This document shows, one piece after another, positions 46,934 through 55,349 of a stretch of DNA of 64,000 nt. A program made the translations under genes and the position numbers. The DNA lies in NCBI GenBank assembly GCA_030602245.1, contig JAUWAC010000011.1:26931-90930 (forward strand), read 5' to 3'. The notes beneath the pieces are model-generated. The model was given only the letters and a program-made list of their open reading frames with translations, had not been told where the DNA came from and ran no database searches. Position 1 is the first letter of the stretch; each line of letters opens with the position of its first letter. Source of the DNA: Marinobacterium sp. GTDB lineage: Bacteria > Pseudomonadota > Gammaproteobacteria > Pseudomonadales > Balneatricaceae.

Positions 46934-48229
46934 TCAGGCAGCCGGCGCCAGCTCGCCGAGCACACGGATGATCGCCGCGCACAAGGTGTGCAGGTCGGTA
47001 TCGCTCATCACATAGGGCGGCATCACGTACACCAGCTTGCCGAACGGGCGCACCCAGACGCCGGCATCGACAAAGCGGGGCTGGATCTCCGCCAGCGTTA
47101 CCGGCTGCTTCAGCTCGACCACGCCGATGGCACCCAGAACCCGCACCTCGGCCACGGCGTCCAGCTCTGCCGCCGGCGCGAGCTGCGTCCGCAGTTGGCG
47201 CTCGATGCGGCTCACGTCGCCTTTCCAGTCCCGCTCCTGCAGCAGCGCGAGGCTCTCGTTGGCGATGGCACAGGCCAGCGGGTTGGCCATAAAGGTGGGG
47301 CCGTGCATGAAGCAGCCGGCACCGCCACTGGAGATGGTCTCGCCGATGTGGGCGGTGGTCAGCGTGGCGGCCAGGGTCATGTAGCCCCCGGTCAGCGCCT
47401 TGCCCAGACACAGAATATCGGGACTGATACCGGCATGGTTGCAGGCGAACAGTTCGCCGCTGCGGCCGAAACCGGTGGCGATCTCGTCGGCGAGCAACAG
47501 CACTTCGTAGCGGTCACAGAGCGCGCGCGCGCCCTTGAGCCACTGCGGCGAGTAGAAGTACATGCCGCCGGCACCCTGTACGACCGGCTCCAGAATCAGC
47601 GCGGCGATCTCATCGCCGTGGGTGGCCAGGGTCTGCTCCAGCGCGTCCAGATCCCCTTCGATCAGCGCCTCACCAAAGCGCGTCTGTGGGCGCGGAACAA
47701 ACAGCTGCTGCGCCAGTACGCCGGCAAACAGCTCATGCATGCCGGTCACCGGGTCGCACACCGACATGGCGCCGAAGGTGTCGCCGTGATAGCCGTTGCG
47801 CAGCGCCACCAGCCGATGCTTGCCGGGCTTGCCGCGGGCGTGCCAGTACTGAATCGCCATCTTCATGGCGACTTCCACCGACACCGAACCGGAGTCGGCC
47901 AGAAACACCCGCTCGAGTCCGGCCGGTGTCATCGCCACCAGCTTGCGGGCCAGCTCGATGGCCGGTTCGTGGGTGATGCCGCCGAACATGACATGGGCCA
48001 TGCGATCGATCTGAGCGTGGGCCGCGGCGTTCAGGCGGGGGTGGTTGTAGCCGTGGATCACCGACCACCAGGAGGCCATGCCATCGATCAGCTCGCGCCC
48101 GTCACTGAGGGTCAGGCGCACGCCGCTGGCCGATTCCACCGGCGTCATCGGCGGCGGGTTGATCATCGACGAGTAGGGGTGCCAGATGTGCTGCTGGTCG
48201 AAGGCGAGCTGTGCGGCGGAAATCGGCAT
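46934..48229 (-). CDS. bioA: Adenosylmethionine-8-amino-7-oxononanoate aminotransferase
   Basis: A 431-residue PLP enzyme that makes 7,8-diaminopelargonate using SAM as amino donor. It shows IWHPYSSM near residue 15, the class III aminotransferase aspartate in LLLADEIATGFGRSG (about D248), and the PLP lysine in LCLGKALTGGYMTLA (about K277). It is the missing step of the bioBFHCD operon located 10 kb to the right, so biotin synthesis is complete in the window from pimeloyl-ACP formation on. It follows the cryptochrome cluster on the same strand with a 94-bp gap. Confidence 0.96.
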   Translation of the reverse strand: MPISAAQLAFDQQHIWHPYSSMINPPPMTPVESASGVRLTLSDGRELIDGMASWWSVIHGYNHPRLNAAAHAQIDRMAHVMFGGITHEPAIELARKLVAMTPAGLERVFLADSGSVSVEVAMKMAIQYWHARGKPGKHRLVALRNGYHGDTFGAMSVCDPVTGMHELFAGVLAQQLFVPRPQTRFGEALIEGDLDALEQTLATHGDEIAALILEPVVQGAGGMYFYSPQWLKGARALCDRYEVLLLADEIATGFGRSGELFACNHAGISPDILCLGKALTGGYMTLAATLTTAHIGETISSGGAGCFMHGPTFMANPLACAIANESLALLQERDWKGDVSRIERQLRTQLAPAAELDAVAEVRVLGAIGVVELKQPVTLAEIQPRFVDAGVWVRPFGKLVYVMPPYVMSDTDLHTLCAAIIRVLGELAPAA

Positions 48230-48323
48230 GGGGTCACCTGCTGTCTTCTGGTACGGGTTTACAGGGCAGCCGAGTCTAACACAGCCGTTGGCGGGCTGCC
48301 GTGCCGGGGGGATGCTAACGGCT

Positions 48324-49877
48324 CTACAGCTGATCGAGGTGGTTCAGGCACCAGTCGGCGCGGGCCAGCAGCGCGCGGCGGCTTTCTTCTGTTTGTCGGT
48401 CCCAGTTTTTGTACACCAGCGCCATGCGCGGATTGGACTCGAAGCGGGCGCGATGGCGCTGCAGAAAGTGCCAGTACAGGCTGTTGAACGGGCAGGCGTG
48501 CTCGGTGCTGCGCTCTCGGATACGGTAGCGACAGCCGTTGCAGTAGTCGCTCATGCGGTCGATGTACTGGCCGCTGGCGGCATAGGGCTTGCTGGCCACG
48601 AGGCCGCCATCGGCAAACTGACTCATGCCGCGGGTGTTGGGCAGCTCGACCCACTCGATCGCATCCACGTAGACGCCGAGATACCAGTTATCCACAGCGT
48701 CCGGGTCGAGCCCGGCCAGCAGGGCGAAGTTGCCGATCACCATCAGGCGCTGGATATGGTGGGCGTAGGCGTAGTCCAGCGATTGCCCCAGCGATTCGCG
48801 CAGGCAGCGCATCTGCGTCTGCCCGCTCCAGAAGAACGCAGGTAGCGGGCGCTGTGCCTCCAGCGCGTTGCGGGTCGCATAGCCCGGCATATTGGCCCAG
48901 TAGAGGCCGCGCACGAACTCGCGCCAGCCCAGAATCTGGCGCACGAAGCCCTCGATCTGGGCCAGTGAGATGCGCTGCGGATCCTGCTGCCAGGCGTTCA
49001 GCGCCGTGTCGAGCACCTGCTTCGGGTGCAGCATCTTGCTGTTCAGCGCAAACGACAGGCGCGAGTGATACAGGCTCCAGCGGGCGTCGCCGACTGCGGT
49101 CATCGCGTCCTGAAAGCGGCCGAACCGGGGCAACAGTTCGGCGCAGAAGAACGTCAGCAAGTCGCGGGCCTGACGGCGCGTGACCGGCCACAGCAGGGTG
49201 GGCATCGGCCGACCGAAGTGCTCGATGCCGTGTCGCTCAAGGCGCGCGAGAATGGCGCTGACATCGTTGCTGAAGCTGAGCGGGGCGGGCAGCTGTGCGA
49301 TCGCCTCCGGTGTCAGCGGCTCGCGGTTGTCGCGGTCGAAGTTCCACTGGCCGCCGATCGGTTCGCCATCCGCCATCAGCAGGTCGTACCGTTTGCGCAT
49401 GCGGCGGTAGAACATCTCCATCCGGTGCGCCTTGCCCGGTTTGAAGTGGCGTCCGATCTCGTCGAACGGCAGCAGAAAATGTTCGCTGTCGCACTCGCGC
49501 ACTGGGATATCGAGGCTGGCGGCGAACGCACGCAGCTGCTCGAGCAGGCGATATTCGTCCGGGCGCTGGAATTCGAACAGGCGGATGCCGTGCTCGGCGA
49601 TGATCCGGCGCAGCAGCGCGGGCAGATCGGCAGCGTCGGCGGTATCGTCGAGCGTCAGATACAGCACCCGGTGGCCGGCCTGTTGCAGCGCCGTGGCAAA
49701 CGACTGCATCGCAGCAAAGAAGGCGCAGATCTTCTGCACATGGTGTTTGACGTAGCCGGTCTCCTGCTTCAGTTCGGCGATCAGGTAGAGGCACTGGTCG
49801 TCGGTTTGCCGAAACCAGCTGTGGGCGGCGTTGAGCTGATCGCCCAGGATCAGGCGCAGGCGGGGCTGGGGGCTCAC
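48324..49877 (-). CDS. Iron-sulfur bacterial cryptochrome / (6-4) photolyase
   Basis: A 517-residue flavoprotein of the FeS-BCP (CryB/PhrB, DPRP) family. The start LRLILGDQLNAAHSWF is the family N-terminus, and the C-terminal FAD domain carries four cysteines at 358, 446, 449 and 462 (QMRCLRE, YCNGC, EHACPF). Their spacing is identical to the cluster ligands I recall for Agrobacterium PhrB (350, 438, 441, 454), so a [4Fe-4S] cluster is expected. Known members repair (6-4) photoproducts or act as light sensors. The GTG start has AAGGAGA 6 bases upstream and overlaps the DUF2256 stop by 4 bp. Repair versus signalling cannot be decided from sequence. Confidence 0.93.
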   Translation of the reverse strand: MSPQPRLRLILGDQLNAAHSWFRQTDDQCLYLIAELKQETGYVKHHVQKICAFFAAMQSFATALQQAGHRVLYLTLDDTADAADLPALLRRIIAEHGIRLFEFQRPDEYRLLEQLRAFAASLDIPVRECDSEHFLLPFDEIGRHFKPGKAHRMEMFYRRMRKRYDLLMADGEPIGGQWNFDRDNREPLTPEAIAQLPAPLSFSNDVSAILARLERHGIEHFGRPMPTLLWPVTRRQARDLLTFFCAELLPRFGRFQDAMTAVGDARWSLYHSRLSFALNSKMLHPKQVLDTALNAWQQDPQRISLAQIEGFVRQILGWREFVRGLYWANMPGYATRNALEAQRPLPAFFWSGQTQMRCLRESLGQSLDYAYAHHIQRLMVIGNFALLAGLDPDAVDNWYLGVYVDAIEWVELPNTRGMSQFADGGLVASKPYAASGQYIDRMSDYCNGCRYRIRERSTEHACPFNSLYWHFLQRHRARFESNPRMALVYKNWDRQTEESRRALLARADWCLNHLDQL

Positions 49878-50035
49878 GCGGTCTCCTTCTCGGATGAGAG
49901 CGATCGGCGTTGGCGGCGGCAGCGCTCGGAGCAATAAACCACGGACGCCCAGCAGGCCGCCCATTTGCGGCGCCAGCTGAACGGGCGTTGGCACACGGGA
50001 CATACCTTCTGTGGCAGATCGCGTTTGTTACGCAC
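49874..50035 (-). CDS. DUF2256 zinc-ribbon small protein
   Basis: A 53-residue DUF2256 protein with [20 protein letters not shown] and [12 protein letters not shown]: a CxxC and a CxxxC pair that probably bind zinc. The family is regularly found next to iron-sulfur cryptochromes and its function is unknown. The GTG start has GGAGAG 7 bases upstream. It overlaps the photolyase gene upstream by 8 bp and the cryptochrome gene downstream by 4 bp, so the three are translationally coupled. Confidence 0.88.
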   Translation of the reverse strand: MRNKRDLPQKVCPVCQRPFSWRRKWAACWASVVYCSERCRRQRRSLSSEKETA

Positions 50036-51548
50036 GTTGCGCTCTCCTGCTGCGGTTGCCTGTACGGCCGTTATCCGGGCGCACATGACGGGCCAGAATG
50101 CGCTGCGCCTCCTGTTTCACATCGGCGCGTTTGCGCCACTGCCAGAGCCGTTCGCGGGCGGCGCGGGCCGCAGTGTCGAGTTCGACGAGCGGTGCCGGAT
50201 AATCCCGCCCGATTACCAGCGCGTACATCTGTTCCTCCATCGGTGTCAGCTGCCACGGGGTGTGGATCAGCGCCGTCGGCAGCGCGGCCAGCTCCGGCAC
50301 CCATGTGCGGATGAAGTCGCCGTCCGGATCCTGCTCCTGCGACTGTTTGACCGGGTTATAGAGACGGATCGTGTGGGTGCCGGTGACGCCGGCCTGCATC
50401 TGAAACTGCGGGTAGTGGATGCCCGGTTCGTAATCGAGAAACAGGCGTGCCAGCGGCTGCACGCCAAGGCGCCAGTCGATATTCAGATGGTGGCACAGAA
50501 AGCTGACCAGCATCGCGCGCATGCGGAAGTTGATATAGCCGGTGCGGTGCAGACAGCGCATGCAGGCATCGATCAGCGGATAGCCGGTGCGCCCCTGGTA
50601 CCAGGCGGTCAGATCGTCATGGACGCGCGCATCCTGACGGTAGGGAAAGCGGGTATAGGCGCGGTTGACCGGGCGAAACTCCATCGCGCACTCGCTCTCG
50701 AACTTCTGCATGAAGTGGCAGTGCCAGTGCAGACGCGAGGCAAAGGCGCTGAGGCTGCGGCGCCAGCCGGGCTGCTGCCAGTGGCTGAGCAACCTCTGGT
50801 AGACCTGCCGCAGGCTCAGATTGCCCCAGGCCAGATAGGGCGACAGCCGGGAGCAGGCGTCGCGGCTCAGGGAGGGGTTCGAGAGGCTGCCGGCGTAGTG
50901 GCGGCCACGTTCAGTGAAGAAGCTGTGCATCACCGCCTGCGCGGCCCGCTCGCCGCCGGGCTGGAACGTACTATCGGTACTGAGCCACGCCGGTGGCGGC
51001 ATAAATCGCCGATACCCGGGCAGAGCGACGCTGTGCAGTCGCGACAGATCTGCTGTGGCCTGAGGTGCACGCATCACCTGTTGCCAGTGACGGTCCCAAT
51101 CGTGTCGGTCGCGGGCGCCGCGTATGACGGCGCCGCAGGGCTGCTGCTGCCAGCTGACACCGCGTGTGCGGCACCACTGCGCCACCTGTCGGTCCCGGGC
51201 GAAGCTGCTCTCGGTACCGATCTCCTCATGGCTGTGCAGCGCCAGAATCCGGAAGCGCTGGCTCAGCTGCTCGAACAGCTGCGGCAGGCGGCCTTCAACG
51301 ACATGCAGGTGATGCCCAAACGGCTCGAGGCGGCCGTCAATATCCAGCAGCGACTGCCAGATGAAGCGCCAGTGGCGCAGGCTCAGATGCGGGTCGGTCC
51401 GCTGTTCCGGCTCGACCACATAGAGCAACAGGGTCGGCAGCCCTGAGTCGACGGCGGCGGCCAGCGGGGCATGGTCCTCAACCCGCAGGTCGCGCTTGAA
51501 CCAGACGATCTGCAGGGGCGGGCGCATCTGTACGCTGTGGTCTGACAT
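50028..51548 (-). CDS. Cryptochrome/photolyase family flavoprotein
   Basis: A 506-residue member of the classical photolyase superfamily. The N-terminal alpha/beta antenna domain begins [19 protein letters not shown]. The C-terminal FAD-binding domain includes [17 protein letters not shown] near residue 242, [29 protein letters not shown] near 330 and [23 protein letters not shown] near 420. These match the group often annotated as deoxyribodipyrimidine photo-lyase. CPD repair is likely, signalling possible. The ATG has AGGGAG 7 bases upstream. It lies 37 bp after the Cry-DASH gene and overlaps DUF2256. Confidence 0.9.
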   Translation of the reverse strand: MSDHSVQMRPPLQIVWFKRDLRVEDHAPLAAAVDSGLPTLLLYVVEPEQRTDPHLSLRHWRFIWQSLLDIDGRLEPFGHHLHVVEGRLPQLFEQLSQRFRILALHSHEEIGTESSFARDRQVAQWCRTRGVSWQQQPCGAVIRGARDRHDWDRHWQQVMRAPQATADLSRLHSVALPGYRRFMPPPAWLSTDSTFQPGGERAAQAVMHSFFTERGRHYAGSLSNPSLSRDACSRLSPYLAWGNLSLRQVYQRLLSHWQQPGWRRSLSAFASRLHWHCHFMQKFESECAMEFRPVNRAYTRFPYRQDARVHDDLTAWYQGRTGYPLIDACMRCLHRTGYINFRMRAMLVSFLCHHLNIDWRLGVQPLARLFLDYEPGIHYPQFQMQAGVTGTHTIRLYNPVKQSQEQDPDGDFIRTWVPELAALPTALIHTPWQLTPMEEQMYALVIGRDYPAPLVELDTAARAARERLWQWRKRADVKQEAQRILARHVRPDNGRTGNRSRRAQRA

Positions 51549-51585
51549 GCGCGGCTCCCTAACGCTGCTCGCCGGGCCAGATCGG

Positions 51586-52695
51586 CTAGTCGGCACAGTC
51601 GACGCTGTCCAGCACGGTGATGCCGGTGTCGCCCTGCCAGTGGCGAATGAAGTGGCCGTGCGGATCGTAAAGGCGAGTCTGCTTGTCGAGGTCGAAGTGG
51701 CGCTGGCCTCTGGGATCGGCACCGACGCCCGCCAGATACTGCCAGTTGCCCCAGTTCGATGCCACGTCATGGTCGATCAGTTGCTGCTGGAACCAGGCCG
51801 CGCCATAGCGCCAGTCGATACCGAGTTCATTGACCAGGCAGCTGGCGACCAGCTGGCGACCGCGGTTGCTCATCAGGCCGGTGGCGGCAAGCTGCTTCAT
51901 GCAGGCGTTGACGATCGGCCAGGGTGTCGTGCCCTCGATCCACTGACGGTAGCGGCCGGCGTAGAAGCTGGTCAGCGGCGGGTGGGTCTTGATGCCGCGG
52001 AAGCGGAACAGGCCGACGCCGTACTTCAGCGCATACCACTGGAAATATTCGCGCCACAGCAGCTCGAAGAACAGCCAGTAAGTCGACTCATTGGCCACGC
52101 GTTGCTGTTCGTAGTCGCGCAGGGCCGCCACCAGTTGTCGGGGTGACAGTGCGCCATTGGCGAGCCAGGGGCTGAAACCGCTGCCGCCGTCTCCGTCCAG
52201 TGCGTTGCGGGTGTCCTTGTAGCAGGCCGGTCGCGCCGTGCTGAAGTAGTGCTGCAGATGCTCGCGGCCAAAGGGCAGATGCTCGGGCGTGAACAGGGTG
52301 TGGGTCCAGCACTCGATGACGGCGAGGGTCGGTTGCTCCGCCTTCAGTTGCTCCAGCTGCTGGCGCTCGTCGAGCCCCACCGCATGGCTGCAGATGAGGG
52401 TATCGACACGGTACTGCTCGATCAGGTTGCCAAGCGCCGTGACCGGCTCCTGAAACAGCACATGCAGGCGCTGCCCGTAGTGCTGCAGTGCCCGGTTCAG
52501 TTCCGTCAGGGTTTCGCACAGAAAGCGCCAACGATGCTCGCCGAGCGGTTTGGCCTGAAAGCGGGTGGGTCGAAACCAGTCGGGATCGAGGCAATAGACG
52601 CAGAGCAGCCGGTCAGCGTCGGCCGCGGCGCGCAGCGCGGCATTGTCATCAATGCGCAGATCGTGGGTCAGCCAGTAAAGGGCCGTGCGGGTCAT
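51586..52695 (-). CDS. Compact Cry-DASH family photolyase/cryptochrome
   Basis: A 369-residue DASH-type protein. The N-terminal domain (1-141) begins [17 protein letters not shown]. The FAD domain has the DASH motifs [10 protein letters not shown] (159-168), [14 protein letters not shown] (174-187), [23 protein letters not shown] (204-226) and the ending [24 protein letters not shown] proteins are normally about 430-490 residues. Here the interdomain linker, including the usual FTxFRK segment, is missing between residues 141 and 145 without a frame break. The ATG is chosen because AGGAG lies between it and an upstream in-frame ATG. DASH proteins repair CPDs in single-stranded DNA or sense light. 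Confidence 0.88.
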   Translation of the reverse strand: MTRTALYWLTHDLRIDDNAALRAAADADRLLCVYCLDPDWFRPTRFQAKPLGEHRWRFLCETLTELNRALQHYGQRLHVLFQEPVTALGNLIEQYRVDTLICSHAVGLDERQQLEQLKAEQPTLAVIECWTHTLFTPEHLPFGREHLQHYFSTARPACYKDTRNALDGDGGSGFSPWLANGALSPRQLVAALRDYEQQRVANESTYWLFFELLWREYFQWYALKYGVGLFRFRGIKTHPPLTSFYAGRYRQWIEGTTPWPIVNACMKQLAATGLMSNRGRQLVASCLVNELGIDWRYGAAWFQQQLIDHDVASNWGNWQYLAGVGADPRGQRHFDLDKQTRLYDPHGHFIRHWQGDTGITVLDSVDCAD

Positions 52696-52750
52696 CGGGG
52701 GAGCTCCTGCCATCGTACAGGCGACATACGAAGGCAGGTGCCCAACCCGA

Positions 52751-53737
52751 TCAGTCCGGCGTAAACAGGGCGCCGCTCAGTGCCGCCCGGGCGGTGCGAA
52801 TCAGCAGCATCAGCACCAGCGCGCTGACCAGTGCCAGCGAAACCCAGGCCGCGGCGGTGTAGAACGGGCCGCCGAGTCGACTCGCCATGATCTGCGATGC
52901 GATCGAAAAGGCCGCCAGCGGGAAGGTGTAAGCCCACCAGGAGATGAAGAACGGCAGGCGCACGAAGTAGCGCCACTGCGTGAGCAGCAGCAGAACCAGA
53001 AACAGCGCCGCGTAGTAGAGGATGCGCGCGAACGCATCGAACACGCCGCCGTTGAGCTGCTGCCAGGCGATGAAGCCCACCGCCGGCGGTGCGATCAGAA
53101 TGAACAGTGTCGGCAGCAGTTTCGCCGGCAGCGGATCGTGAAACAGGATGCGGTTGAAGATCAGGGTTTTCAGAATGATCCAGTAGACCAGCCCGATGGC
53201 GAAATAGAACCAGCTCGCTTCAACATAACCGTGCTCGACACCGGCGATCGGCACCAGAATGTTCCCCACCACCGGAATGAACCACGCCGGCGTGCTGTGT
53301 GCAATCTGGAACCGGGTGTGATGGATCCACTGCGTGATCACATGCAGCGTGAACAGCAGATGCATGCCTGCCCCCATCAGCCAGAGCAGGTGTGACAGCT
53401 GGGTCGAGACACTGAGTGTCGCGATCGAGAACAGCAGCAGGCTGATCGAGAACGCGGGGAAGAAACTGATCTTGATCGGGTGATTGAACTCCTCGAGCAC
53501 GGCGCCCGGGTGGCGCAGGATCTTCAGCAGGTAGCTGCCGGTGAGTGCCAGCATCAGACAGGCACTGAGGATGACCAGGATCTGGCTGACCAGCGCCGGG
53601 GCGCCCAGTACCTGGCTGGCGCGCTGCCAGGCCAGGGTCAGGCCCACACTGCCCATGATCATCGAGAAGATGGCGATCGGCAGGTGTTTCAGGCGCTCGG
53701 TCCGGGCTGGGGCGAGGCTTTCGGAGGGGGCAGGCAT
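52751..53737 (-). CDS. SLAC1/TehA family anion channel
   Basis: A 328-residue integral membrane protein with about ten hydrophobic helices, of the TDT/SLAC1 (TehA) family. The first helix HLPIAIFSMIMGSVGLTLAW and the motif STPAWFIPVVGNILVPIAG near residue 146 are typical of SLAC1-type anion channels. In plants SLAC1 conducts nitrate and chloride; bacterial roles include tellurite tolerance and dicarboxylate export. It is the first gene behind the palindrome-controlled promoter and precedes three cryptochrome/photolyase genes on the same strand (55-bp gap, no terminator seen). Confidence 0.88.
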   Translation of the reverse strand: MPAPSESLAPARTERLKHLPIAIFSMIMGSVGLTLAWQRASQVLGAPALVSQILVILSACLMLALTGSYLLKILRHPGAVLEEFNHPIKISFFPAFSISLLLFSIATLSVSTQLSHLLWLMGAGMHLLFTLHVITQWIHHTRFQIAHSTPAWFIPVVGNILVPIAGVEHGYVEASWFYFAIGLVYWIILKTLIFNRILFHDPLPAKLLPTLFILIAPPAVGFIAWQQLNGGVFDAFARILYYAALFLVLLLLTQWRYFVRLPFFISWWAYTFPLAAFSIASQIMASRLGGPFYTAAAWVSLALVSALVLMLLIRTARAALSGALFTPD

Positions 53738-53754
53738 GGGCTGACTCCATTTAA

Positions 53755-53770
53755 ATTAGATATATCTAAT
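53755..53770. promoter_or_regulatory. Perfect 16-bp palindromic operator
   Basis: ATTAGATATATCTAAT is its own reverse complement. It lies 18-33 bases before the SLAC1 ATG and overlaps the predicted -10 and transcription start, the classical place for a repressor. The sequence resembles MarR/SlyA-type TTAG...CTAA sites, but no regulator gene is adjacent. Confidence 0.7.
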
Positions 53771-53794
53771 ATGTTAGCGGCGACGGCCAGTCAA
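53766..53794 (-). promoter_or_regulatory. Predicted promoter of the SLAC1-cryptochrome cluster
   Basis: On the minus strand TTGACT (-35, 5 of 6) and TATTAG (-10, 4 of 6) are separated by exactly 17 bases, with the -10 inside the palindrome. The leader would be about 20 bases with GGAG before the ATG. Confidence 0.6.
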
Positions 53795-53858
53795 ACCAAG
53801 CCTTGCGGGTGCGGCGATTTGTCTCGGCTGCCGAATTCAGCGCCGGTCACGGGCGCGG

Positions 53859-54581
53859 TTATTCCGGCTCGGCCGCGGGGGTCAGGCTCAGTACTTCGAT
53901 CGCCGTAGTGCCAATGCGAAAGCGCACGTTCAGCCGGTGCAGCGAAATGCCGTAGATACGCTGCGGATCGCGCTGGTAGGCCGGGCGCGGGTCGCAGCGC
54001 AGCACCTCCTCGATCTGTGCCTGCAGGGGCTCGTTCAGCTGCGTGCCGTAGCGCGTCACGGCGGCCTGCGCCTGCGCCTCCCAGTGCACTGGCAGATCGA
54101 GGGTTTCGATCTGTTCGGCGAGGCCGAAGTGAGCATCGGCAATGGCATCGGCATAGGGCAGATAGGGCTTGATATCGAGAATCGGGGTGCCATCGAGCAG
54201 ATCGGCCCCGCTGACATCGAGCAGCACACGTCCCTGCTCGCTGCGGATACCGAGCAGGCGGACCGGCGACAGGCCGATCGGGTTGGGGCGGAACGGTGAG
54301 CGTGAGGCGAACACGCCAAGGCGCTTGTTGCCGCCCAGACGTGGCGGGCGCACCGTCGGTTTCCAGCCCTGTGCCGCCGTGGCGCTGAACAGGAAAATCA
54401 GCCAGATATGACTCGCCTGCTCCAGTCCGCGCACCGCCTCGGCACTGCCGTAGGGGGCGTGAAGTTCGATGGTGGCACGCAGTGAATCGGTCAGACCGGG
54501 CTGGCGCGGAATACCGAACTTTTCGTCGAAGGCGCTGTGGATAACCCCGATCGGCTGCATCGGATAACGGGTTTCGTTCAC
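53859..54581 (-). CDS. trmO: tRNA (N6-threonylcarbamoyladenosine37-N6)-methyltransferase TrmO
   Basis: A 240-residue TrmO (YaeB, TsaA-like) protein. It has MQPIGVIHSAFDEKFGIPRQPG, the SAM-binding SHIWLIFLFSA near residue 58, RPPRLGGNKRLGVFASRSPFRPNPIGLS near 79 and DIKPYLPYAD. It methylates t6A37 of some threonine tRNAs. The likely start is a GTG; the ATG of MQPIG is an alternative. It follows the TauE gene by 21 bp. Confidence 0.92.
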   Translation of the reverse strand: MNETRYPMQPIGVIHSAFDEKFGIPRQPGLTDSLRATIELHAPYGSAEAVRGLEQASHIWLIFLFSATAAQGWKPTVRPPRLGGNKRLGVFASRSPFRPNPIGLSPVRLLGIRSEQGRVLLDVSGADLLDGTPILDIKPYLPYADAIADAHFGLAEQIETLDLPVHWEAQAQAAVTRYGTQLNEPLQAQIEEVLRCDPRPAYQRDPQRIYGISLHRLNVRFRIGTTAIEVLSLTPAAEPE

Positions 54582-54602
54582 GGGCAGACTCGTTCTGTTC
54601 TG

Positions 54603-55349
54603 TCAAGCGAAGGCGGCATCATACAAAAGCTTGCTGCCGGTCAGGAACAGCAGCACGAAGCAGATGCGATAGAACCAGACCTCGCTGATGCGGTGGTGCA
54701 TCCAGTATCCCATTCGCACGCCCACCGGCGCCAGCAGGGCGAGCACCGCGGCGGTGGCAAGGTTGTCACTGGTGAACTGGCCCAGTACCGCGTAGGGAAT
54801 CAGTTTCAGGTAGTTGATAGCGGCAAACATGATGATGGTGGTGCCGATGTACACGCTCTTGTCCAGCCGCAGTGGCAGCAGGTAGATGTTCAGTGGTGGC
54901 CCGCCGGCATGCACGCTGAAGCTGGTAAAACCGGTGACGACGCCCCAGAAGCTGCCGCGTCCTATGCTGGGCTGGCGCGGTTCGCGCCGGGTCGGGCGCA
55001 GCCAGTAGTTCAGCGTAAACAGCACGGCGATGCCGCCGACGATGAATTTCAGATGCTGGTCACTGAGGTAACGGAACGACAGCGCGCCGATGATGATGCC
55101 GACCAGTGCTGCCGGGATCAAAACCCGGATCAGGTTGCGATCGCCGTGACCGCGAAAGCTCCACAGCCCGACCAGATCCATCAGGCACAGAATCGGCAGC
55201 ATGATCGCCGCGGCCTGCGCGGGACTGACCACCAGCGACATCAGCGGCACCGCGAGCAGGCCAAGGCCGCCGCCGAAGCCGCCTTTGGAGATACCGACGA
55301 TCAGAATGGCGGGGATGGCGGCAAGGTAAAACAGAGGATCGGTAATCAT
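54603..55349 (-). CDS. TauE/SafE family sulfite/sulfonate exporter-like protein
   Basis: A 248-residue integral membrane protein with about eight helices. It starts PLFYLAAIPAILIVGISKGGFGGGLGLLAVPLM, the TauE/SafE signature, and has the second repeat GVVTGFTSFSVHAGGPPLNIYLLP near residue 136. The family exports organic or sulfur-containing anions; the substrate here is unknown. Its ATG overlaps the Na/Pi transporter stop by 4 bp. Confidence 0.9.
   Translation of the reverse strand: MITDPLFYLAAIPAILIVGISKGGFGGGLGLLAVPLMSLVVSPAQAAAIMLPILCLMDLVGLWSFRGHGDRNLIRVLIPAALVGIIIGALSFRYLSDQHLKFIVGGIAVLFTLNYWLRPTRREPRQPSIGRGSFWGVVTGFTSFSVHAGGPPLNIYLLPLRLDKSVYIGTTIIMFAAINYLKLIPYAVLGQFTSDNLATAAVLALLAPVGVRMGYWMHHRISEVWFYRICFVLLFLTGSKLLYDAAFA

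Noticed and set aside
48230..48275. A CTGTAAACC sequence upstream of bioA resembling one arm of a BirA operator
   Set aside because: The second arm at the required 14-16 base spacing is only about half matching, and no similar dyad is present at bioB.
53790..53860. Inverted repeat after trmO as a terminator before the SLAC1 promoter
   Set aside because: The stem is 5 bp and no T-run follows; separation of the transcripts rests on the promoter, not on a terminator.
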